Shown: positions 22,941 to 35,000 of the stretch, piece after piece
How positions within the stretch are numbered: position 1 is the stretch's first letter
Layout: each line of letters starts with the position of its first letter
Assembly: GCA_964020085.1 (NCBI GenBank)
Contig: OZ026595.1
Coordinates: forward strand, 9,185,916 to 9,249,915
Reading direction: 5' to 3'
Source of the DNA: Micromussa lordhowensis
Taxonomy: Eukaryota; Cnidaria; Anthozoa; Scleractinia; Lobophylliidae
DNA: 64,000 nucleotides
Program-made: the position numbers and the translations under genes
Notes under the pieces: generated by a model
Seen by the model: the letters and a program-made list of their open reading frames with translations, nothing else
Told to the model about the DNA's origin: nothing
The model's database searches: none

Positions 22941-23345
22941 GCCATTAAATTACACTTTCAATTTTAAATTTCCCCTGAAGTTTTTTTCCCGACTTAAATC
23001 TCCGCTGAAGCCTCTTTTCCCGACTTATTTCCCGACTCTTTCCCTGACTTTTTTCCTGACTTTTTTTCCGACGTTTTTCCCAACTATTTTCACTTTCTCC
23101 TTGTGGATAAGTATGTCAAACACTGCAGCGTAGGTGAGTTGAAAAACATGGCCAACGAGACCAACTATCTTCTGGTGCTGGATTTTTTCCACTTCGTCTA
23201 CGGAAAAGAGAGGTGAAGCGATCGATTCGACTCCCATGGTCGGTCGACAAGGGAGTGAAAATGAGGCTAACTGTCTCGGGCCTTTTTCTGAGTCCGAAAA
23301 ACAGATTTTTGTGAAAGCCAATCAGGGTTAAGGGATTCATGGCAA
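22940..23345 (-). other. Pyrimidine-rich tract and uncertain ORF
   Basis: Strand-asymmetric CCCGACTT/CCTGACTTTTTT repeats at 22970-23100. The minus-strand ORF 23321-23025 runs into the tract, giving a lysine/valine-rich C-terminus (KVGKKV-type repeats). I recognise no domain; the tail is low complexity and the ORF may be fortuitous. Confidence 0.3.
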
Positions 23346-23416
23346 CAATGGGACAAGTCCAGGCGAGTCCAATGTGCGATTGCGAAGAAACACGTTTTTG
23401 AAACTGGTTACTCTGG

Positions 23417-23833
23417 TTAAGGCGGGGGTAAACGTGAAGGCTGTTTTGACGTCGCTTAACACGGCCTTTCTGCCAATATCTCAGTCACGTTTCAAGCGAC
23501 ACTAAATCTCTCTGTTTATCTCATTAACCACTGTTTGGCGGTTTTGTGTAAATTTTTGAGTGATTTTTGGGCATTTTAGGAAAGAGATATTTTTTCTCAA
23601 AGGATAGGTTTAATTGAGGAAAATATGAAATGTTGAAGATTTGATGGATTTGGAAAATTGAAATTTGAAGTGAAGAATTAGTAGACGGATACCAAACAGT
23701 CCCCTAGCAACCTGAGGCACTCTTTTGTGGGGGTCAACTGTCTGGTAGTGTTTCCAACCCATCTTAATCCTAACAATTTCCTTATTTATATCACTTCAAA
23801 TTTCACACCTATTCATGTTTACCCCCGCCTTAA
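23417..23833. mobile_element. TTAA-flanked TIR element Z (piggyBac-like MITE)
   Basis: TTAAGGCGGGGGTAAACGTG at 23417 and its reverse complement CATGTTTACCCCCGCCTTAA ending at 23833 (one mismatch) define TIRs of about 18 bases inside exact TTAA duplications. The 409-bp interior is non-coding. It abuts the next element. Confidence 0.7.
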
Positions 23834-23842
23834 GTCAGTTAA

Positions 23843-24212
23843 TAGGGAGTTTTAGCATTGACGACGGCGACGCCGAGAACGACGCCTTGTGAAAAAAGTA
23901 TTTATATTTTACCCTCGAATGTCGCAACTGTGTAGATCTGTTCAGTTCGCCTATCGGTCTAAAATCCTGCTCAGGCTAAATATGTAATGACAGCGTTCAA
24001 TTCCAAAGGAAGACACGAAAAATTAGCCATTGCGGTTCTCGTACTCCGAAATACATAGAACTTGGCCATTTCACGTTGTTGTTTTGCAGAGGACGGCAAA
24101 GAAATGTACAAAGAATCAAAACGCACGTGCAGAACCTTTGTTTTACTCATTAAACCTTTTGTTTGCTGACGTTCTAGTTGCCGTCGCCGTCGTGATTTGC
24201 TAAAACTCCCTA
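23843..24212. mobile_element. MITE with GACGACGGCGACG termini, copy 2
   Basis: TAGGGAGTTTTAGCATTGAC...GACGGCGACG at the left and CGTCGCCGTCGTGATTTGCT...AACTCCCTA at the right form TIRs of about 30 bases. The interior is homologous to 6401-6773. Confidence 0.8.
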
Positions 24213-24454
24213 ATGGGATACCACAGCAGTAACGGTCAGAATATGTTAATGCGTTACCAAACTATTGTTTTGTGTACTCCTTATCCCTTATAAACATGTA
24301 TAATGAGATACCACAGCATTAACGGCCAGAATATGTTACTTTATTCCACACAAACTTAATTTATTCCACAAAAAAGGCTTAACCGGTCCCTCCTATACTA
24401 CTAACGGAGGTAGACAAAACGCCGTGAAAAGAGGTAAGAAAAGCTAGAGGTCAT

Positions 24455-25492
24455 GGTGGTAAACAGAAGTGAACGGAGGTAAACGGAGGTGAAGGGGGTA
24501 AACCTGACGGAGGTGAAAGGAGGTAAACGTAATTAAAAAGAAGGTAAACGAAAGTGAACGGAGGTAAACAAACGTGCTCGAGGTAAACAGACGTAAAAGG
24601 AGGTGAACGGAGGTGAATGGAGGTAAACGGAGTTAGACCGAGGTAAACGAAGGTGAACGAAGGTAAACGGAGGTAAACGGAAATGAACGGAGGTAAACGA
24701 AGGTGAACGATGGTAAAGGAAGCTGAATGGAGGTAAACGGAGGTTACTGGAGGTAAACGAAGCTAAACAAAGGTAAACGGAGTTAAGCGGAGTTAAACGG
24801 AGTTAAACGGAGGTGAACGACGGTAAACGGAGTGAACGGAGGTTAACGGAGATAATGGAGATGAACGGAGGTAAACGGATTTGAACGAAGGTATAAACGA
24901 AGGCAAACGGAGGTAAACGGAGGTAGAAGGAGGTGAACGAAGGTTGACGGAGGTACCGGAAGTGAACGGAGGTAAACAGAAGTAAACGAAGGTGAACGAA
25001 GGTAAACGGAGGAAAACGGAGGTAAACGGATGTGAACGGCGGTAAACGGAGGTAAACGCAGGTGGACGGAGGTAAACGGAGGTGAACGAAGGTAAACGGA
25101 GGTGAACGAAGGTAAACGGAGGTGAACGAAGGTAAACGGAGGTAAATAGGGTAAACGGAGGTAACCGGAGGTGAACGGAGATAAACGAAGGTGAACGGAG
25201 GTAAACGGAGGGGAACGGAGGTAAACGGAGGTGAATGAAGGTAAACGGAGGTAAATTGGGGTAAACGGAGGTAAGCGAAGGTAAACGGAGATAAACGAAG
25301 GTGAACGGAGGTAAACGGAGGTAAACGGAGGAGAAGGGAGGTTAACGGATGTAAACAAAGGTGAACGGAGGTAGACGGAGGTAAACGGAGGTGAACGGAG
25401 GGAAGCAGAGGTGAGCGAAAAAACAGAGATGAACGAAGAGAAATAGAGGTAAACGAAAGTGAACGAAGGAAACGGAGGTAAACGAAAGTGAA
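24455..25492 (+). repeat. Decamer satellite (GGAGGTAAAC)n, main array
   Basis: About 100 imperfect copies of GGAGGTAAAC / GGAGGTGAAC in fixed orientation, with local indels. The purine-rich strand is the + strand. The minus strand lacks stops in any frame of the unit, which explains a 171-residue P/F/T/S/V-rich ORF (25358-24843) that should not be taken as a gene. Confidence 0.9.
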
Positions 25493-26470
25493 CTAGTATT
25501 AGATGACATAGTTGTAAACGCTAGCTTAGATAAACATAGGCACGCAAGGCGTGCAACAGTTATTTTTTTAATTAAAAGGTTATGAAGATAGGAGCATTTA
25601 AGGGAGTGTTTACAGTGAACGCCACATGCATAACTTCCTGTCACTCGCCGATCTCATAGCCCTTTCAACCCCCAAGAGGAATTTTTGCTCAAAAATACTC
25701 AAGTTAAGAGAACTTTTCGTATTTTATACGAGTCCTAAGTTTACCCTTTTTACACAACAACACTAGTTTACCGAAAAAAGAAAGAGAAAAAAACACCTCT
25801 GACACGTTGACAGTCTAATTTAATCCATATGAAAAACAAAGGTGTCAAATTACCATTTGTAACTAAAAATAGCAAGCATCTCGTGGGAACAAGTGGTGAT
25901 GATTTGCCAGCTCTAATTGAATTTACTCCCTTGTGAAAAACAAGTGTCAAAGTTACTCTTTTTAGCTAAAAAATAAAATATCTCGTTATATTTCCATGCA
26001 ACAACAACAAAACAATCGTTACCTGTACCTATTGTAAACGTTCGAACTCTTTCAAATCAAAATAGTCTCGTCTCCTCTAAAACATTTCGTAAGAACTAGA
26101 AGCAACGATGCGTGACGTCTAATTGAATTTACTTCTAGTGAAAAACAAAAATATCAAGTTACCCTTTGTAACTAAAAATAGCAAGCATCTCGTGGGAACA
26201 AGTGGTGATGATTTGCCAGCTCTAATTGAATTTACTCCCTTGTAAAAAACAAAAATATCAAGTTACCTTTGTAACTAACAAGAAATTTGATTGGCTGTTT
26301 ATAGTAGATCCGACCTGATTGGTGTGACATACATACATCTCTCACTCACTGACTCACTGATCCATTGACCCGTCCACAACATACTCGACGCGCCGACTAA
26401 GAGATATTTTTTTTACAAAAAAATAACTCAATAATTGGACAGAAGATGTAGCTTACATGAAGTAGTTAAC
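25493..26470. repeat. Inter-array segment with internal direct duplication
   Basis: The block TAGCAAGCATCTCGTGGGAA...GATTTGCCAGCTCTAATTGA...TTTACTCCCTTGT occurs at about 25868-25935 and again at 26165-26245 with its flanks. Otherwise AT-rich and without a recognisable gene. Confidence 0.6.
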
Positions 26471-26472
26471 TA

Positions 26473-26725
26473 GGAAGTGAACGGAGGTGAATGGAGGTAA
26501 ACAGAGGTAAACGAAGATAAACGGAGGAAAATTGAAGGTAAACGGAGGTAAACGAAGTGAACGAAGGTAAACGGAGGTAAACGAAAGTGAACGAAGTGAA
26601 CGAAGGTAAACGAAGGTGAACGGAGGTAAACGGAGGTAAACGAAGGTAAACGGAGGTAAACGAAAGTGAACGAAGGGAAACGGAGGTGAACGGAGATTAA
26701 CGGAGGTAAACGAAAGTGAACTAGT
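26473..26725 (+). repeat. Decamer satellite, second array
   Basis: Same GGAGGTAAAC unit and orientation as the main array, and it ends in the same sequence (AACGAAAGTGAACTAGTATT then AGATGAC). It is flanked on both sides by ACAGAAGATGTAGCTTACAT (26438, 26764), indicating local duplication. Confidence 0.85.
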
Positions 26726-26835
26726 ATTAGATGACGTAAACGCTAGCTTAGTTAGTAAGTGGACAGAAGATGTAGCTTACATGAAGTAGTTAACTAGGCG
26801 ACTAGTATATGGTTTTAACCCATGAAGTACATATA

Positions 26836-26960
26836 TCTTATTAGACGTTTTGGTGTATAGTATCGCTGTATATTTTTACGAGTTGTGCAGTATTTTGACG
26901 AGCCCGTAGGGCGAGTCAAAATACAAACAACGAGTAAAAATATACAGTGATACTACACAC

Positions 26961-26977
<17 letters not shown>
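26836..26977. repeat. 142-bp hairpin upstream of eIF3A
   Basis: TCTTATTAGACGTTTTGGTG...GTATATTTTTACG...CAAAATAC and its reverse complement, centred near 26905. Confidence 0.8.
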
Positions 26978-26978
<1 letters not shown>

Positions 26979-26992
<14 letters not shown>

Positions 26993-27135
26993 GATTTCTT
27001 TTCCCAAAATTCTGACTTGCCAAGGTTTTGAACTTCACGCGGCCGGAAGGAATGAGACGAGTACAAATATCGTGTGATATTTGTACTCGTTTCGCGCGAT
27101 ATGTGTACTCCAGGAAGCAGAGTTGGATAATAAAT
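26979..27135. repeat. Short TIR element upstream of eIF3A
   Basis: ATTTATTATCCAAC at the left and GTTGGATAATAAAT at the right are exact 14-base inverted repeats 157 bases apart. An internal palindrome ACGAGTACAAATATC...GATATTTGTACTCGT lies between them. It ends 339 bases before the eIF3A start codon. Confidence 0.7.
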
Positions 27136-27473
27136 ACTTATAGCTAGGCCCAAGATTTGTACGGATTTTTTGTACGCGGAAAAACCAGCGGCGCTTGTCG
27201 CAGGCGACGCTCATTTTATCATGAGTCACCGTGTTCTTGGAATTTCTTGCCTTAGAAACTAGCTTAAGTTTGCCATTTTAAAAGTATCCATTTGAAGTTC
27301 TGAACAAAAGTAAAGTTCGCAAAATCTAAGAAAATTGCGCGCGAACTCACGCGTGTTTTTCGTCAGGGTCCCGCGCAGTTATTCTCCAAAACGAGGCCAA
27401 TTCCGGACCAGAAAGCTGTTCGGTCGTGTTCCTTCTTGGTGAACGTGTTGGAAAGGAACGGCGTGTTACCATC
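27136..27473 (+). promoter_or_regulatory. Presumed eIF3A promoter and 5' UTR
   Basis: Region between the nearest upstream repeat and the eIF3A ATG; relatively GC-rich with several CpG. No TATA box at a fitting position was seen. Extent inferred from position only. Confidence 0.35.
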
Positions 27474-29047
27474 ATGCCGGTTTACTTTCAGCGACCGGAA
27501 AATGCTCTGAAAAGAGCCAACGGTAAGAAATTGTCATGTCTACTATACAAGAAGTGTTTAAGGTTTATCATTACTCTATTTTCAAAACCTGAAAAGTAAC
27601 TAGATCGAAGTTTTCTCTAAGTCAACTCATCTAAATTCATCGAATCCCTGATCTAGTCGATTAACACATAGCTTAGAGTTAGTCTACATTTTTTCGTTTT
27701 GCTTCCCAGAAATGCTGATGTAACCATGTTTAAGCTCTCTGATTTTAACCCCAGGATCATTTTGTTTTATTTGATGCTGTTATTTTAAGCCTTTAGCTTT
27801 TATTGTCTTCATTTCCTTCGTTCAATCCGAGCGATACGTGTACATTTATAACCACGTGATAATTGCAGGTTGTAACCATTTTAAATGCTTAATTTGTTGA
27901 TTTCTTCCATTACCTAGAAAAAAACGTACTTCGTTACAAAGCTGACAGAAAAAAGCTATTCAAATTGTCAGTTTTACGCAGGCAATATATAAACTAAATA
28001 TTATATCTTAAAAAATTAAAGCTAGAGAGTAGAGTGGTCAACAGCAGTCTATCTGGTACTGGCCCCAGCTGTTCAAAGGCTGGATAACGCTATTTATTTT
28101 TTTATTTATATGTTATAATTCACAAAGGTTTCCCATCACTGAATGTGCATGTGAAAGATTAAAAACAAACACACAAGAAAAAGGCGGTGCTATTAAATGT
28201 GACAAAAATGAAATATATAGTTTCCAATAATGATAAATAGACTAAAAATAATTCGTAACGGAAGATTTAAAAGCATCCATGGCTATCCAGTGGATAAGTG
28301 TAAACAAAACATACCACGCGATCTGCTGGACAGTGATTTGTCAGGTGGATAGCGTTATCCACCTTTCGAACAACCCTTGCCTGATATGTATTCAATATAG
28401 TGCTGACTTATCGGCCGAGTTATTTTTTCTTGTGTCTTTGACCATGGATTACCCTTTCTCTATTCTGCCTGCTTTCTATTTCCTCTTAATTGTGACTAAG
28501 TCTGCACTAAGCCTAGGTTATGGGGACAATATTCAACATAATGTGGATGAGAAACCTCACAACTATTGGTTTTTATCAATAGCCTTTGTTGCCACACTGG
28601 TTTAGGCAGTAAACATGGCAAAAATTACAGCAAATATCGATGAATGTTGTAAGAGAAACTTTCAAAAGGAAATGTCATTGAAGCCAATAACATTGCCTAA
28701 GTTTACCAATTCTGATACATAATTTAAATATTCATAAGTTACATGTACATTGTAATTCATGTATTGTAACAGGGAACACTGGTTTCTTTGGATTTTAATA
28801 GAGAGCAATTATTATTACTACTAACCCTATTCATCTAGCCATTACATTCTGACTGTACATGAAATTATAGTTAGCAATTATTCACCGAAGTGGAGGTAAA
28901 TATCCACCACTTTCACCGACACTGAGGTGAACAATTGTTTTAGTATATACCACACAAGCTGAATGACTAGCAGCCCAAAGAGTAACTTCATTAGTTAAAA
29001 TATAGCGACAAAAGCCACTTTGTTTTTCTTCGGCTGCTCGGCTAATC

Positions 29048-29078
<31 letters not shown>

Positions 29079-32000
29079 AGTGCGCGCGAAAAGTACTATT
29101 CAATTGTGTGGTATATACTAAGTGAATATATTATCACAGTAACAGTTTTGGCAGAATCCCATCTAAGCTACCAGCTCCAAAATGCAGAATACATTTTTGC
29201 TCTTGAATTTCAGAGTTTATTGAAGTTGGAAAGAAAGAGCCAGCTTTGGATGCATTGTATGATGTTATTAAAAGCAAGAAACATCGCACATGGCAAAACA
29301 AGATCCATGAACCCATTCTTTTCAAGTACTTGGAGCTGTGCGTCGATCTCCGAAGAAGCCATATCGCTAAGGAGGGATTGTATCAGTACAAGTTGATTTG
29401 CCAGCAAGTTAACATTGTATCACTTGAGGATGTTATTCGTTACTTCCTCAAGCTTGCAGAAGACCGTGCAGATGCCGCACGGCAAGAGTCCCGTGATCAA
29501 GTCCCTATTGTAGATGACTTGGATCAGATTCAGACGCCAGAGAGGTACTGGACTACTATTTCACACGTTGCATAGTTACAGGGCTCGAAAAGAACTTGAA
29601 TTCCAACTTGCCCTTCAGACAAGCAGCTCAAAATGTTGCTTGCCCTGGGCAAGTCACACAGCTGAAAAAAACAACTGAATTTCAGCTTGCCCTTCAGACA
29701 AGCAGCTCTCAAATGTTGCTTGCCCTGGTAAAGTCGTAGTTACTTTTTTTGAGTAAGTTGGCAGAGAAGTTGTCCAGGGAAGTGAGACTGAATAGTTACA
29801 TGTACTTGCCCAACGGGAAAATCTACTTGTCCCGGGCGACCGGACGGCACTTTTCTCTACATTGTAGCTCTGAGTTCAGGAACATTTAGGTACTTGGATT
29901 ATTTTCTGAAGACTGTTGAGCTGTACTGTTTTATTTTTCTCAGCGTATTGCTCAGTTTTGTCAGTGGTGAGGACACTCAAGACCGTACCGACAGAGTAAT
30001 GTTGACACCTTGGGTCAAGTTTCTGTGGGAAGCATATCGCAATGTGTTAGACCTGCTGCGAAATAATGCTCGAGTCGAGAAGCTATATCATGATACTGCG
30101 CAGCAAGGTAGAGCATGTTTTTATTTGATGCTAATTACTTAGCATGTTCACATTTAAACAAGCCTCGAACTCACGAGTGTAATGTGGGTAAATAAAGTAC
30201 TACATGTACATGTACTACTTAAAGCACTTGAAACTGATCAACACTTCACTTCACTTGTGAATAACTAATAATAATTATATTTCACCTTGCATTATAACTA
30301 CATTGTATGTAGCGTTCAGGTGAGGATTGATTTACAATTGTGTGATCACAGCTATTTAAGAAATACATGTTCCTTATTTCTATGGAGTTATAGAAACATG
30401 AGTGGAAATATGTAATATACATGTAATATGTAATTTGGTTACCCACGGAGAAAGTTTGAGAGAACAAGAAATGCTGTGGGAACATGAGCCGACAGGCAAG
30501 AGTTTCCACAGCTTTTTCGAGCTCTCCCAAACTTTCACAAGTGTTTCTATAACATGTTTTCCATTTCATTCAGAAAATAATGCAACGAAAAGAAGAAAAC
30601 AACTTGTTTACTTTTATCATCAAAATGTAAATTCTCCTTGCACATGCCATCATAATGTCAACAGCTCATACTAGTTCTGTGTTTCTGTGAAGTTGTAGAA
30701 ACGCAATTTGTAACCTGTTAGTACACTGTATGTGTATTTTGGGGGGGTTATTTTCGTAGTCTCTTTTGTAACCAATTTTTTTTTCCTGAGAAAATATGTG
30801 AAGGGTGTTTGCTGTAATCTACATGTTTTGTAATCTACATGTTTTGATTCCACGTGTGTATGTAAGTAATATACATGTACGTACAGTATTCACTGTAATA
30901 CTGTGTGTAACTTGATTTCAGCTTTCAAGTTCTGTTTGAAGTATTCCCGTCGCACAGAATTTCGAAAGCTATGTGACAATGTAAGTACTATTGTTTTTGT
31001 TCTTACATGTACATGAACGGTACACATTCATGTGGTAATTTTGTGCTTTTACTCCATCACACTGCAGTCAACAGATTGTCTGTATTACTTTCATGGTTGA
31101 CAACTAACTTTGTTTTGTATTTCCCTGTTCAGTTGAGAAATCATTTAAATAATGCCATCAAGCACCAAGGGCAGCCAAATACAGTGAACCTCACCAACCC
31201 AGAGACTCTACAGCTTCACCTGGAAACACGGCTTGCTCAGTTGGAGAGTGCCATCAATATGGAGCTGTGGCAGGTCTGTGAACTGTTATTATTTTGTTAA
31301 CGTGGTTCAAAACAGTTTCCAGCATCATAACCACTCTTTATCAGTCTTGATGCTACAATCCTGCTATCAAAAAACTAACAAAAAACTACAGTGCTCAAAA
31401 AAAAATTCTGATTCCAGTTTATGTTTTGAGCAAGCAACTCTTTTGCTGTAAATCTACATGTACTTGTCCGGGTCAAGGGGACGATTTGTTCTAAGCATTG
31501 TTAATTAATTTACAAATACAAGTTTGGGCTTTCTGTATTGTTTTGTGTTATTCTATAACAGGAGGCATTCAAAGCGGTAGAGGATGTTTATGGACTCATG
31601 CAGCTTTCCAAGCGACCTCCAAAGCCTCAGGTGATGGCCAACTATTACCAGAAGGTTGCTCTTGTCTTCTGGAAAGCTGAGAGTTACTTATTTCATGCTT
31701 GCACTCTACATCGTCTGTACGTGCTGTCGAGAGAGCAGAAGCGGACAATGACCACTGAGGAACATCAGAAGTAAGTTTTTGTAAATCAGTGTCAGTTGCT
31801 GTACAGGAGACTGTCCAAGGATAGTCATTGAAGTGATATACATGTATATCTTACAGTATGTATTTACTTGATGCACCCATTAACATTCTCCCCCCGAAAA
31901 ATATATGTCCTGGAGTTAACATCTGGTAAACTCCATTTCAATCCAAAAGGTTGGCAAGTGGTGCTGTCTTGTCAGGGTTGCTGGAACATGAAGCAACTAC

Positions 32001-35000
32001 AGTTATCACATCCCTGTGATGAGATGGTAGTCCATTGCAGGGTGACTCAAGTTTGCCGGGACAGTTTCCTAATACCCATGTTTGTTCTTGGTTGGAGAGA
32101 GGCACTTTGAAAACCATGACACAATAACACTTGCTAAAGCTTACAATGTACATTTTATTTGTTAACCAGACCATTTGATCAAGTTTCTGACACGTACATG
32201 TACAGTAGTAAGCGTCAGACCACTACATCCCTTAAGTGGGCTGCGTACAGTGTACATGTACATAAGCTGCAAATGATGACTCCTTTTTACATCACTGTCC
32301 TAGCTTCCAACACGTGTTGAGGAGAATCTTAACCACCCATAGTCTGATGCAGCATCTTCTGCATTGTGTTTGGATGCATTGTCGTTGTCTTTTGATTTCA
32401 GTGCGATGCTTAATGAGTTTCTTTAGGCACTCATTTTTTTTTCCCCCTTTCTTGTCAGAATGGCATCCAGAGTTATGCTAGCCACACTGGCTATTCCAAT
32501 CCCAGTATCACTTAGTGAGACAGAGAAGCATCTGGAGTTGGATGAGATGGCACGGGATAAATCCCGCCGTTTAGCCGGCCTTCTTGGGCTGCAGACCATC
32601 CCTACAAGGGCATCGCTCATAAATGACATGGTAAGAATATGTTTTTGTCAAGCTTTTTTAGAACTTAAACAAACAACAATCTATTTGCAGGGCATCTGAC
32701 AGGATGCAGTTGTGCAGATCCACATAATTTGCTAACATCTGCATCCTCTGCATAATAAGGGTTTTTTTCTGCATAAAATTGAAATAGTGTTTCATATTAA
32801 TGATAAAGCAGCTGTTTACCATCCCCATAAGTAAGAATTCCAAAGAGAACAGGAAACTAGTTTTTCATCGTCCGCCTAAGTTATAGACATTCCAATAATG
32901 CAACAATGAATTCTTCACGCAACCTTCTATAGCAAAACCTAGCTACAACCTGTGTTACAGTGCAGCTCAGATATGTCCGAACCAAAATATACGCGTAATG
33001 CGCGTCGGCCCAATACGCGTATACGCGTATGCATATACGCACATACGCGTATGCATATACGCACATACGCGTATACAGTATATACGCCTATGCCTCATTG
33101 GTATGTATGAGCTAACGTATTGTTTTTTTCTTTTCTTACAGGTCATTGTTATTTTCAATGGCTTGACAGCTTGCCACAGAGCGAGAAAGAGTTTTCTATA
33201 TTTTGACAAGCAAGCGACTTGAGCCGTGTCGACTGAACACACACAAATTTACCTTGAAGAGAATTAAATAACGAAACGTGATCGGGCGGCGCACAGAAAC
33301 TTTGCGAAACAATTCTTACGTCAAAGAAAGATTATTTTAACACTTGAACCAAAGATTTGTGCCAAACAAAACTGGAGATATCATTTTTTCGACAAGTATC
33401 TTCAGAACGCTTCACATAATAAACATGCTCACGGTACCGTAAGCATGCAACTTGCCGACGCGTGCCGAAACACAAAACTTTTCCTTGAAGAATAACTAAC
33501 TAATCGTAAGCGACGCGCCATAGAAACTATGATAAACAATTCTTTGGCTAAAGAAAGAATATTTTACCGTTTGAATGAACGATTTGGGTCAAAAAGAACT
33601 GGAGATATCATTTTTTCGACTTGGATCTTCAGAACGCTTCACACTAATAAACATTTCGTAAGCGACCTGCCGACGCTGGCTGAAACACAAAACTTTTTCT
33701 TGAAGAAAAAAATAGCTAAGCACGAACGACGCGCCAAAGAAACTTCGATAAACAATTCTTTGGCTAAAGAAAGAGTATTTTACCGTTTGAATGAACGATT
33801 TGGGTCAAATAGAACTGGAGATATCATTTTTTCGACAAGGATCTTCAGAACGCTATAAACATTTCGTAAGCGACTTACCGACGCTGGCTGAAACTCAAAA
33901 CTTTTTCTTGAAGAAAAAATAGCTAAACACGAACGACGCGCCAAAGAAACTTTGATAAACAATTCTTTGGCTAAAGAAAGAGTATTTTACGGTTTGAATG
34001 AACGATTTGCGACAAATAGAAATGGAGATATCATTTTTTCGGCAAGGATCTTCAGAACGCTTCACACTAATAAACATTTCGTAAGCGACTTGCCGACGCG
34101 TGTTGAAACACAAAACATTTCCTTGAAGAATAATCAACTAAACGTGAGCAACGCGCCAAAGAAACTTTGATTAACAAGTCTTTGACTAAAGAAAGAGTAT
34201 TTTACCCTTTGAATGAACGATTTGCGTCAAATAGAAATGGAGATATCATTTTTTCGGCAAGGATCTTCAGAACGCTTCACACTAATAAACATTTCGTAAT
34301 TAGCGACTTGCCTACGCGTGTTGAAACACAAAACATTTCCTTGAAGAATAATCAACTAAACGTGAGCAACGCGCCAAAGAAACTTTGATTAACAAGTCTT
34401 TGACTAAAGAAAGAGTATTTTACCGTTTGAATGAATGATTTTTGTCAAATAGAACTGGAGGTATAATTCACACAAATAAACATTTCGTAAGCGACTTGCC
34501 GACGCGTGCCGAAACACAAAACTTTTTCTTGAAGTAAAAAATAACTAAGGCCCTGTTTACAAGGAGAGAGGGTTACCCTAGCAGGCGGGTTACCCTAGCA
34601 AGCGGGTTACCCTAGCACGCACACATTTGTTCTTATTTTCTTCGTCGTGTTTACAAGGCGGCCAGGGTTACCCGGGTAGGAGGGTTACCCTATCTGCGTG
34701 CTAGGGTTACCCTAGCAAGCGGGTTAACTTTTTCCCTTGTAAACACTCCAGGTAGGGTTAACCCGCCTACCCGGGCTATCTCTATTTTGGCTCCCGAAAG
34801 CAAATAATGATCACAATACCGACAAAATCAGCGAATTATGACCCAGAAAACATCAAGTTCTTTCACAGTTTGTCATAATTTTGCTTTGGAAATAAATTAT
34901 TTTCCAGTTTTGTTATCTGTTCGTGCTTTACTTGCAAGGTTACCGAAGCGTAACAAGCGTAAAGTTGTCTCGGGCAGCAGGGTTACCCTACCTGAAAATT

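Noticed and set aside
24843..25644. Long proline/phenylalanine-rich minus-strand ORFs as genes
   Set aside because: They are translations of the stop-free decamer satellite.
24455..26725. CRISPR-like array
   Set aside because: The repeats are contiguous decamers without spacers, in a eukaryotic genome.
33529..34388. Repeated ORFs as a protein-coding tandem gene family
   Set aside because: Units vary in length, several are frameshifted, and the whole array lies inside a TIR element within an eIF3A intron.
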